Origin: Lucifuga dentata
Taxonomy: Eukaryota > Chordata > Actinopteri > Ophidiiformes > Bythitidae
Assembly: GCA_014773175.1 (NCBI GenBank)
Contig: VXCM01001344.1
Coordinates: 120,001-184,000, forward strand
Length of the DNA stretch: 64,000 nucleotides
Reading direction: 5' to 3'
Position 1 is the first letter of the stretch; each line of letters opens with the position of its first letter. The notes beneath the pieces are model-generated. The model worked only from the letters and a program-made list of their open reading frames with translations. It was not told the origin of the DNA and did no database searches. The translations under genes and the position numbers were made by a program. Of the stretch, positions 51,001 to 61,636 are shown piece after piece.

Positions 51001-52219
51001 ATGTGAAGACGATGAGGATGATTTGAAAGAAACCAGAGAACCTCATTCAAGCTTAAACACTCTAAAACATCATGACGTCCATGACAGTGATATGGGATGT
51101 AAAACTGGCAAGAAAAGTTTTAGCTGCTCTGAGTGTGGTGCAACATTTAAGTACGAGGGAATTCTGAGCAGACATATGAGAACCCATACTAGTAAGCCTT
51201 TTAGTTGCTCAGTTTGTGATAAATGTTTCACTCACAAAGAAAAGTTAAATGATCACATGAGATGTCATCCAGGAGAAAAGCCTTTCAGCTGTTCCACTTG
51301 CAAGAAACAATTTAGAAGGAAGGAATACATTGTGAGACACATGAGAACCCACACAGGAGAGAAGCCTTTTAGTTGTTCAGTTTGTGGGAAACAATTTACA
51401 CTAAATGGACATCTGAAGACACACATGAGAATCCACACAGGAGAGAAGCTATTTAGTTGTTCAATTTGTGGAAGCAAATTTACACAAAGTGGATCTCTGA
51501 AGTCACACATGAGAACCCACACAGGAGAGAAGCTATTTAGTTGTTCAGTGTGTGGAAACAAATTTACACAACGTGGATCTCTGAAGTCACACATGAGAAC
51601 CCACACAGGAGAGAAGCTATTTAGTTGTTCAATTTGTGGAAACAAATTTACACAACGTGGATCTCTGAAGTTACACATGAGAATCCACACAGGAGAGAAG
51701 CTATTTATTTGTTCAATTTGTGGGAAACAATTTACGCTAAATGGAAATCTGACATCACACATGAAAACCCACACAGGAGAAAAGGCATTTAGTTGTTCAG
51801 TTTGTGCGAAAAAATTTGCACGAAATGGAGATTTGAAGATACACATGAGAACCCACACAGTACAGAAGCAATGTTGTTCAGTTTGTGGGAAAATATTTTC
51901 ACAAAATGCATATCTGAAGAGACACATGAGAATCCACACAGGAGAGAAGCTGTTTAGTTGTCTCATTTGTGGGAAAAAATTTATACACAGTGGATATTTG
52001 AAGATACACATTAGAATCCACACAGGAGAGAAGCTATTTAGTTGTTCAGTTTGTGGGAAAAAATTTACACAAAATGGAGCTCTGAAGAGACACATTAGAA
52101 CCCACACAGGAGAGAAGCCGTTTAGTTGTTCAGTGTGTGGAAAAAAATTTACACAAAGCGGAACTCAGAAAAAACACATGAGAGAGAAACACACAGGAGA
52201 GAAGTCATCCACTTGTTAA
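48021..52219 (+). CDS. C2H2 zinc-finger protein D
   Basis: Probable nuclear DNA-binding protein. Exon 1 is 48021-48213 (MSKSQTLREMVNRRLTAAFE... RLHKA, phase 1, donor GTTTGT). Exon 2a (49421-49759) is a linker exon. The finger exon is 50628-52219, after TTCTGCAG, with [19 protein letters not shown], an acidic linker and 13 C2H2 fingers, ending KSSTC-TAA. Exon 1 plus finger exon is 1785 bp (594 residues); with exon 2a, 2124 bp (707). All frames are open. The last finger has Gln where Leu of the helix is expected (TQSGTQKKH) and four residues between its His. The linker and first three fingers are almost the same as in gene C; later fingers differ. No KRAB, SCAN or BTB domain is visible. Confidence 0.88.
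48215..49420 (+). other. gene D intron 1
   Basis: 48290-48850 has a segment absent from gene C's intron as far as I can see, with AATAAA-like and LTR-like features, unassigned. 49070-49289 is the Tc1 remnant. Confidence 0.45.
49070..49289 (-). mobile_element. Tc1-like remnant at the same site as in gene C
   Basis: Ends GTACTTTTTCATGGCACTG then TA, and the flank ACCATTTTAAACAAAAGTGT matches the flank of the gene C copy. The transposase part has been deleted. Confidence 0.75.
49421..49759 (+). CDS. gene D exon 2a, extra linker exon
   Basis: 339 bp, between TTCTCTGCAG and donor GTATTC, phase 1 at both ends. It encodes [20 protein letters not shown] and an acidic linker ending ARNTYPG, no fingers. 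Retention in the read-through form would end at IHL-stop. Confidence 0.7.
49762..50627 (+). other. gene D intron 2
   Basis: No gene. A GACATCAGAGACTTTAAAGC stretch is repeated around the N at 50274, an apparent assembly duplication. Confidence 0.6.
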
Positions 52220-53110
52220 TTATGTGGTAAAAATCTTTAAAGAAAATAAAAGTCTGAAGATACACATGAAACGCCAGAGAGAAACCATTTAGTTATTTAT
52301 AATGTGATAAAAGATTTACACAGAACTCTAAAATATCACTTCAATCCACACTAAGGAGAAGACCTTCAGGTGTGGAGTTTTGAGGCTGAAGATTTAATCA
52401 GCAGTCACAGATTTAAATATCTATCAAAGCAACAGTAGATAATAAGGCGTTAAACATGCAGACTGACATTAATTTTTCATTTGTTGGAGAAATGTTGAAG
52501 GTATTTTGGAAAATTTAACATCCACAAATATTGAAAAATGTTAAGATCATCTTAAGCCATGAATGAGAGGAAAAGCAAGGTGAAATATATTCAGCACGAT
52601 GCATTATATTTGTAGTTGTACACAGAAAGTTAAAGTTTGGATGATATTATGTACAATTAGAGCTGCTTAATCTCAGTTTCTCCAGCACAGCATGATGGTG
52701 GGTGGTCTCAGGATTTCAGAACTATCAATGAAATGATCACTTCAAACAGCAAAAATGTAAATTTAACAAGTACGCTTTGAGTCCCAAATAGTTTACGTTT
52801 AAAATGTTTTAAAAAAAAAGAAGTCCTTCCAGACAAATGCATTACACATCAAGATATGTTGTTGATTGTTCATCTTTGACGTTGTGACCAGACGGTTCAT
52901 GACAGACAGACATTTTAGTTATTGGCTTCCTGTCTGTAGCCAAGGAACAATGAAATTTATTGGGAATGAGGAAATATATGTGTTTTTTGGTATTTTGTAC
53001 TTGATTGATGTACAAAATAAATGGTGCTGTTTTTTGTGTTTAATTTTATGTTTCTTGCAGTGGATTATTGAAATCAACCTGTAATAATTTCCTGAATGTC
53101 ATTACCTTAT
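52220..53110 (+). other. gene D 3' region
   Basis: 52245-52250 and 53016-53021 are AATAAA candidates. The start of this region (52370-52650) is an inverted copy of 39390-39660 beyond gene C, so the duplication includes the 3' UTR. Confidence 0.55.
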
Positions 53111-55720
53111 TGTCAGATTAATTCCTAGTCATAATCGCATGCTACCTTCCCATTCTACCCAGAATATAATTTAATACGACTTTTGCCAGACAAAAGATTC
53201 CACAATTTATATTCCACAATTTACAGAGGCTTTGTCTAAACAAGATACAGTTTGTGAAATCAAACTTTGTTCTGGCTAACACAATTGAAATATCAATATA
53301 ATACTCTGAAAGCTGAAATTCATCTCTTCAAGCTCGGTGGAGATACATTGAAGAGGCGGAGAAAGTCAGTAGAATGCTTTCTAGTTTTATCAAGAAGTAA
53401 CAGGCTAAGCATTATTCCTGCAACTGAAGATCGCGAGAGTGGAAAACTACTTTAAAAGACAAACGACACTTTAGTCTTTTTTACACCAACCTTTACCTTA
53501 GTCTTGAATGAATAGCTACTCATGTTGGAAGCCTGAATGTGCAGGTTTCTAACTTGTATATTGGTGTCTTAATTTTGAGAAATGGTCAAGAGCAAGAGAC
53601 ATACGACTCTTCCCAGACAGTAAAGTGGTTGATTTCCTAGGAAAGGTCTCAGATCAATCATTCCTGTGCCTGAAATGTAATTGTCCATACCTGGTGTGAT
53701 AATGTTTCTATTGTCACTCCAGCTGGTCTTTCACTACGTCCCTCCTCTGCCCAGGTGATCCCAACTCCCACAGGTCCCACTAGTCAGAGACCAGACCATT
53801 GGACGAGAGCACAAAGACAAAATGTGAGCAGCCTTGACACTGTTCCTCTCTCATGATCATTCCGTACATTAGCTGAATTTATTTTCTGTTCTGGTTCTGT
53901 CATGTCCCACCAGCGGCCACCATTGGGTTTTTCCATTTCTGCTTGAAAACCTGATCTTTTTGCCAGATCGTCTCTGAAGCCCCACTCGACCAATCAGCAA
54001 TCTCTGTTCATATGCCTGTTTGTTTCCCCGTGTTTCCTGACCAACACCAGCCTTTAGTTCCTGGATATTCACTTTGCCCTTCTGGACTTGTTTGCCTGTC
54101 GGCTTCCTTGTTGACTTTATATTACAATCTATCCTCTTCTGGAATTCTGTTACTGACTGTTGTCTGCTTTGTGTTTTTGTATTTAATTACAGACTATATT
54201 AAACTTTTTATTTTGTATGAGTTCTACTTTTGTGTCGACATTCGGAGTCATTACAAGACCAATTTGCTGTCTCAGGCTCAAAATAACAAATATGGCGCTA
54301 TGAAATGTTTAGTCACTCACCTTCCTGGACAGCAACCTGCTCTCTGAATATGAATTTTGTTTTAATAGAGACCTGGATTAGCAGAGAGAGAGAGAGAAAC
54401 TTATTTTTAATGAGATCCTCAGAAAAACTGATCACTTTGGGAGATCTTACTTCATTTTACAATTCTATGTTTAATGTCAGGGAATTGCTTTTATGGTTAA
54501 TCTCTATAGGACAGACGGAAAACATCCTGTATTATTTCATCAATTTTCAGCATTTAAAAGGAAATTCAAACACAAAGACTACATCAAGCTTATTATAGCT
54601 GCTAATAAATACAAAAAATTCATCATTCATTCACTATAAAATATTGCTTCTATGGCCTGTTATCCTCACCACAGTCCACATTTTGCTGATTACAGCAGTG
54701 TCTGAGCTGGTTAGTGGTCTGGGAGTTGTGCAGGTCACAGGTTGTATGTCTATAGATTCTGAGAGAGTTATCAGGTCTAAAAGATGGATACATTCTATCT
54801 TTTAGAAATCTATTATCACAGACTTTAGTTTTCATGTGGATTTAAAAACAAAAAACAACCAGACTCTATAGCCATGGAATTCTTTAATTGGTTAAATTTG
54901 AATTTCAGCTTAAAGAATGACGTTGTGGCTCATTTCAACCCAATTTAATTCCTGTGATTAATTTTCCTTTTACTCAAAGTTGACCAAAAAGGGGCCTCAA
55001 ATGTTCATAGTCTGGGGCCATAATATTTCTTAACCCTCCTTGGATTCACTCCACTTCAATCCATTTTAAGTTTTTAATGATTTTCACCAAAAATAACTTT
55101 TTTTTTTTTTTTAAACACAACAACTTAACAAGTTCAGTTACAGTATAAAGTCACAGTGTTCAGAACTTAGAAAAAGACATGAAAAGCAGACTGAAAGATT
55201 CTTACATCCAAACAAAACAAGTATACATATTTATTGTGTCTAAGAATTTCCAAAACCCCAATATCAATGTGCCTTAGCTACAATAATAATACAATAATTG
55301 AAGCATTGGTCTGTTTGTATGGCATCAACTCCAGGTGGTCACAAAACTCAGGATCAAAAATCAACAATCTGTTATTTGTCTGGAGGTCACTGCAGGACTT
55401 TTTTCAGATTCACTTCCAGCTTTGTCCAAACTGGACTTTAGGACTGAAAGTGTTCTCATTTGGATTTTGAATCGTTGCATTTTGCTGTTTGGAGGCATCA
55501 TTTCATTGATGTTTTTGACATTTTGAGACCACCACCCATCATGCTGTGCAGGAGAAAGCTGAAATTAAGCAGCTCTAACTGTGGATATAAAACTTTAACA
55601 GTTTCTGTTTACAGTAACAAACATAATGCATCCTTATGGCTTATTAGCATAATAATTGATCCATGTGGCTGTTTTAAGTTGTTTTTACGCAGATTCATGA
55701 CTTCATAAATCTTTTCACCC
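53110..55720. other. intergenic, retroelement-like tail
   Basis: 53690-54260 is T/C-rich with CTGGTCTTTCACTACGTCCC and a late poly-pyrimidine stretch, like fish retroelement 3' ends. The rest is AT-rich with no exon. 55500-55620 resembles the 3' region of genes B and D in reverse. Confidence 0.45.
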
Positions 55721-55798
55721 CTAGTGGCTTCTCATGTGGCTCTTCAGATTTTCACTTTCAGTAAAGTTTTGGCCACAAACTGAGCAAGTACAAGGTTT

Positions 55799-58700
55799 CT
55801 ATGCTAAGTGGATTTTCATGTGACTCATCAGCTGTTCATTTTGCAAAAATTGTTTACCACAGAATGAGCAAGTAAAAAATGTCTGTGCTGTGTGGCCTTT
55901 CATGTGTGTCTTCAGATGTGCACTTTGAGTAAATGTTTGAGCACAAAATGAGCAACTAAAAGGTTTCTCTCCTGTGTGGCTTCTCATGTGTGTCTTCAGA
56001 AATTCACCTCGAACAAATTTTTTACCACAAACGAAGCAAGTAAAAAGTGCCTCTCCTACGTGGGTTCCCTGGTGATGCTTTAAATGTGCTTTGTTACTGA
56101 AGCTGTTACCAGAGGTTGGACACCGAATCTGACCTGTGTGAACTCTCGTGCATTCCTTCAGATTGCCATTTTCATTATTACGCTGCGTTAAAGGGACTTC
56201 ATTATTTTTCAGAGTGTTTAAACTTGAGCGAAGTTCTCTGGTCTCTGTCCAATCACCTTCACTGTCCTCAGTCTTAGGTTCAAAAGAGTCTGAAGCCTTG
56301 TCATCACTTTCTGGTTGTGTAGAACTACCTGGATTTAAGTTCTTGGATGGTTCTGGTCCTCCACAGTCCTCTACATCAGCTTTTGTTTTAGTCTGTTCAG
56401 TTGAGCTTCTTGCTATCAGCTCTGTCTGTCTGAGTCTCCCTGCTGGATGGGTCTTCATGTGAGACGTCAGAGCATCAGGTACACTAAAATTTTGACTGCA
56501 GAATGGACAACTAAATGGTTTCTCCCCAGTGTGGATTGTCATGAGAGCACCAGGTAGTCTCACACACTGGCCACAGAATGAACATTTACATAGTTTCTCT
56601 CTCGTGTGTATTGTCATGTGTGTCTTCAAATCTCCAGCCAATTTAAATCTTTTCTCACAAACTGAGCAACTGAATGCTCCCTCAGCTCCGTGGGATCTCA
56701 TGTGCGTCTTCAGGTCTGACAGGTACTTGTATGGTGCACCACACTCTGAGCAGAAAAAAAAAGTATCGTGACAATTACATTGTACATCACTTGCATCACT
56801 CACATTGTTAATTTTCAGAGTGGTTAAACTTGATTGAGGTTCCTCTGTCTCTTTCTCATCGTCCTTGCTGTCTTTAGCCTGAGGCTCAGAAGACGCTGAA
56901 GCCTCGACTTCAGTTGCTGGCTGTAAATAACTATCTGGATCTATGTTTCTGGATGGTTCTGGTCCTCCATGGTCCTCTACATGAACTCCTGTTTCAGTCT
57001 GTTCAGTTGAGCTGCTTGCTAGAGGCTCTGCCTTTCTGTTCTCCTCAGTTTGGCTTTGATGAAGCTGTGAGGAATGAACTTTGTCTTCATCTTCTTCATT
57101 CCTCACAGGGACAAGAGTGAATGGGAACTTGGTAACATCAGCCTCCTCTGGATCTTGAAGGTGCTCTCCCTCCTGACTGGTCCAGAGTTCCTTGTGTTCC
57201 TCTTTAAAGTGAGAGTGCTCTGGCTCTGGCTCCTCCTGGTCCAGATTGGGGGACCACTCCTGCTGCACCTGCTGAATATCTACAGGAAAAATGGCAAAAC
57301 ACCCATTATATGGGGGAAAAATATGATTTTACATCCATCCAACTTGCAGGGGTGTAATGGTTAAGAAATGTTACAGTTCAGTGTGTTATATCATGATTAT
57401 GGGGTCTAGAGTAGATTAGATAATGTCCACTTGCCTCTACCTTAAGATTTTTATTCTTAAGGTAGAAGGCAACTTTTGCTGTATATAAAAAGAAAAAAAA
57501 TTAAGAGACAATACTTATCTTCACCTTTAAAAAGATTACGAGGACTGAAGAGGCTAGGGCTGGATGATATGGTGTTAAAATCAGTGGTGGGTGGTCATGG
57601 CCAGCAAGGCCTTCTCTGCTGGCCTAGAGATTGTCAGAATCATCAAATTATGTTTTTATAATTTAATATATATTTTATTAATGCTATATGTATTTTACAA
57701 AGTTCATTCCCATCAGTTTTGTTATTAACGTCATTTCATCACTACATTACTCTCTCCCTCATATGATATATTAGCTGCTTCCAGCACAGCTCATATAAAT
57801 TAGAGCTTTTATCCAATCAAATTTTCCACCTGTGCTGTCTCTGGGTAAAAAAATCTAGCCTGAGGCCTTCAGAAACTCGAGTGAATCCCCTCTGCTGTTC
57901 AAGCAAATGGGACAGTGTTGTTGATTGTCATACATTTTAACCAATCAGAATTCAAGTTTGCCATGTTGGGCGTGTTCTTTTACACGTCAGAGCCTTCTAG
58001 CTGGCCTTGGCCTACGTCAACAGAGTACAGCATTATGCTAACAGCTAAACAGCCTGCCAGAAATTCATCAGAAGAAGAAGAGAGCCGGTTAGCTTAGCTA
58101 ACTCAAGTAAACCTAGCTAGCATGTAACAAGCATTAATGTTTATTTAAACTTTCTTTCTTGACGTTTAGATTTTTAGATATAGGTGCTTTAGATTTTTTG
58201 TTTAGATTTTTACTTAGNTCTTTCTTGACGTTTAGATTTTTAGATATAGGTGCTTTAGATTTTTTGTTTAGATTTTTACTTAGCCCTGTTGTTTTTTAAC
58301 ACACAATGACTGAATGAGGAGAAGAAATGGACTAACTGACAACGCTTTTTTCACATTTTGGAACTGAAACGCACCGATCATGTACAACTTTGTCGTTAAA
58401 CTCTTTATAAAAACAGAAAGGAGGATGGACTTTGTCTTCAGATGATGAGCAGCTTTGGTAAGTCTGATGGAGTTTTATGTGGCTGGAATCTGTGGAGAAG
58501 CCTGTTGAATCTGATTGTGTTATTTGTGTTTTACAGCATTTTTGCTTACTTGCTGGTCGTATGAGTAAATGTGATGGTTGTTGTGAGTTTGTTCTTGTTT
58601 CTTTGGTAATGACACTGATTTAGGCTATGCCATGTTTATATGTGATGCAGCATCCTGTCATAATGCGTAATAATGCTACATCCTATTCATCTCTGCAGTT

Positions 58701-60034
58701 AGTGTGTTATAACTGTCATAGGTGTTGATCCTCATGTTAAATCAATTTATTCCACTCGATAAAGGTTACTGTCACTGTGAATATGGGCTGNTTGATCCTC
58801 ATGTTAAATCAATTTATTCCACTCGATAAAGGTTACTGTCACTGTGAATATGGGCTGATTATGTCGAACAACAGCAACATATAGTCCTAGTGTCATGGTG
58901 AGGTTATTAGAAGGTGGTTTAATTGTGGGAGGATCGCATTGAAGGCCTAGGTGTAAAATGCACGGCCCGCCACTGGTTAAAATAATAGTTCAAGTTACAC
59001 TAATAAAAACAAAAAAAAGTATAACAAGGCTGTTGTTCATTCAATGTACAGTTTATCCTTCCAACAGCATAAAATGATTTATTTATTGTAGCTTTAACTT
59101 TTGAAGTTAAAATATAATTTCTTTTTTGAACTCAATTATGTTGGGGCTGGAGAACAAAAATGAAAATTCCTCTTAGACTCTGAGACATCTAATATTTGTT
59201 AGTTGTCCAAGATAGCTTCTCCCACACTCACCTGTGTGGGAGGAGCTTACAGTAGCTCTGCCTGCACCTGGTCAAAGTTTTCACACTGCCACATTAAAAA
59301 GAGCACACGGGTCATTTTACAAATTTGAACAAATTTAATTAAATATTCAAACCGATTAACTGAACCACACTCCAAAACCTATTTATAATATATATGACAT
59401 TGATTTACAAACTTATTCATTTACGGTTTTCATTAAAATGTGATCTGTTCAGCTGAATAGTTTGATTCTCTGACTGAGCTGGGAGTAATTTAACCCAATT
59501 TCTACAAGGAAACGAACAGGTAAAACAATAAGGTTGAAATTGCTATATAAGATTATAATTTGCAATCATTAGCCATTTTTGTGGTATTTAATTGTTCAAA
59601 AATTGTGAGCAGACACCATACTGTGTTTAAAACTGCAGTTCGCAACTTTTTAAAAACATTTTTATTGAATTTTCGTAAACTTTTATCAGATTCTAAAAGG
59701 CATAACTCTACGACGTAGTCCCACGTTTTGTTTTGTTTTTCGTTTTGTTTCATGTTATTTCTACGTCAAGACACCCACATAATTATTATTTTTAATGAGT
59801 TTTAACACTGAGAAAATGTGAAGTGCACAAAAGTAACAAACCTGATCTGTTTAGCCGAACTTCAGGGTTGAAAGCAGAAAACAGTAGTTTGTGTAGCCTG
59901 ACGTTCTCCTGCTGTGAACGACAAAATTCTTCCTCGTATTCTCTCATTGTTCTTTCACAAAGTCCAAGTATTTCTTCAACAGCCACAGTTAATCGCTGAC
60001 TCACCAACTCTCTCAATATCTGTACTTTAGACAT
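55799..60034 (-). CDS. C2H2 zinc-finger protein E
   Basis: Probable nuclear DNA-binding protein. Exon 1 is 59842-60034 (MSKVQILRELVSQRLTVAVE... RLNRS, donor GTTTGT); exon 2 is 55799-57279, after TTCCTGTAG. Together 1674 bp, 557 residues plus stop, all open. Order: DIQQVQQEWSPNLDQEE linker; four fingers, the third missing a His through a 3-residue loss (GALMTIH); a second acidic linker (TELIARSSTEQTKTK to SSLNTLKNNEVP); a degenerate pair (second Cys replaced in CPTSGNSF); and three good fingers. The stop TAG (55799-55801) stands where the inter-finger linker GEK would be. A further in-frame finger, CSVCGQNFTESENLKSHMRSH, follows to a second TAG at 55721. A shortened or decaying gene is likely. 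Confidence 0.82.
57431..57471. repeat. short perfect hairpin in gene E intron
   Basis: Arms TTGCCTCTACCTTAAG and CTTAAGGTAGAAGGCAA pair over 16 of 17 positions around a 9-base AT loop. It may be the last trace of a MITE; a microRNA precursor is less likely, as the stem is short. Confidence 0.6.
57582..58975. mobile_element. hAT-type transposon, non-coding, in gene E intron 1
   Basis: 8-bp direct repeat GTTAAAAT at 57574-57581 and 58976-58983. Ends CAGTGGTGGG and its inverted form CCCGCCACTG continue into shared GGCCTTC. The 8-bp duplication and CAGTGG ends are hAT features. N's at 58218 and 58791 repeat about 70 bp each, so true length is nearer 1.25 kb. No transposase frame was found. Confidence 0.85.
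58984..59841 (-). other. rest of gene E intron 1
   Basis: AT-rich with no exon or clear repeat. Confidence 0.5.
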
Positions 60035-60100
60035 TTTGGCGCGATGATGATTTCTTTACAATATAAACTCCGTCAGAACCGAGACCAGCTCTTTGTTGTG

Positions 60101-60147
60101 CGTCTCTGTCGACGTGTTTCCAGCTAGCAAGCTAAAGCTAAGCTAGC
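60101..60147 (-). promoter_or_regulatory. shared 5' motif of the zinc-finger genes (E)
   Basis: Complement reads GCTAGCTTAGCTTTAGCTTGC then TAGCTGGAAACACGTCGAC, 65-115 bp before the start codon. Closest to the copy at 27097. Confidence 0.55.
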
Positions 60148-60446
60148 AGCTTTGAAGGCGTCCGGGAAAGAAGTCATTAAGAAGAAAGACGAGCAGCACT
60201 GTTCATTCAGACAGATTTATACATACACAGAATATTTTCTGCTGCAAAGACAAAGCCTCCTCAATTTTAAAATACTTCTGCGTTTTCGTTTTTACTTGGG
60301 CATTGTGAAGCATTGCTCAGCAAAACCGGAAGTAGTTTTACCGGTGAGTGAAGTTCTTCCGGGAGGAATGAAGTTACGGCGGTTACACTGCCTTCTAGTG
60401 GATATAGTATTTAATTATAGTGTTTTGTACTGTATTTAACTATAAC

Positions 60447-60790
60447 ATTTAAAACAACGAGCATACCGGAGATTTTCTTTTTTTTTCATGTTTTAATCCA
60501 ATAAATACAACCAGTATACACGTCACATTACTGCCAACCATTTTCTAAAACACACTACTGGTACAGTACATTTTAGAATTGTTTTTCATACCCTTTTTTC
60601 TTTTTTCTTTTTTTTTTTACTGCCATTGATTTAATTTAATTTCAGTACTCTATTAAAATCAATTTGTAAAGACTTGAAATGTCCTTAGACAGATAATCCA
60701 TCACATCACATCAAATGTTCTTATTTTGTTTTGTCAAAGTTACTTAATTTAACGGTCCAACACAGAGCTGCATGGCAGAAATTGTATCCA
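60447..60790. mobile_element. TTAA MITE, partial old copy
   Basis: Starts near GAGCATACCGGAGATTTT and runs through CCAATAAATACAACC; ends are decayed and an internal part is missing. Confidence 0.5.
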
Positions 60791-60799
60791 CCAGGAAAT

Positions 60800-61636
60800 A
60801 TAATATTCCTGGGGAAGACAGGTTTTACCAAGAAAGTAAAAACAACCATGCCATCTATATTCGCATGTGCATGTAAGCAGCCCAAACTTTGAATTTTACG
60901 TCTGTCTGCTAGTTAATCTTTTGCTTATTTCCGTATACAGATGGCATTTGAATGTGTTTGAACGTTGCTTAAGCTCAAAACTGTTAGTAATTAATCTGAA
61001 AGGTTATTTTATTTAACGCTCAGTTGGTGGTTGTGTCAAAAAAAAAAAAAAAAANAAAAAAAAAAAAAAAAAGTGAAATAACTCGCATAAAATCAATCCA
61101 GCTCCCCGTGCATTGCGATTACCGTAAAGTCCAGAATAAGGTCACATCCTAAATTTTGGCACAAACGGGAATGATGGCTGTCTGACCGCGGCTGAACATT
61201 AGTGTGGATTTTACTTTGCGCCATCGCTGTCAAAATCAGCTGTGCGTCGCTTCATCCTCCTGTCCAAACTGTTCGACGCTCTGCTTTCCGTTTATGGAAG
61301 TGGTTGATGTTGACAATCTTTGCGACGTAATTTCTGAACTATTTTTTTTTTTATTTCTACACTTTAGAAAACAAACAAACAAACAAACAAACAAACAAAA
61401 AACCCTCGATCTCTCGGAGAATAATCTGATTCCGGACATGGATTATCACTTGTTCCACTAGCCTCAAATTGCGTTTGATTTGCCTGAAAGTGAGTATCTG
61501 AAGAATTCCACCCATTATCTGCCACACTCCCTCTTTTACCCAAACTTAATTTATGGATTATTTTTCTAACATCTCGACAGCTTGCCTTGCCTTGTCTCTG
61601 CCCAGTGCATGCGCCTATACACGCATGAAACTCTGC
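60800..61636 (+). promoter_or_regulatory. upstream region and 5' UTR of the prkg1-like gene
   Basis: Contains poly-A around the N at 61055 and (AAAC)n at 61372-61400. Two in-frame ATGs (61553 and 61625) precede the preferred start. No TATA box or initiator can be picked with confidence. Confidence 0.4.
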
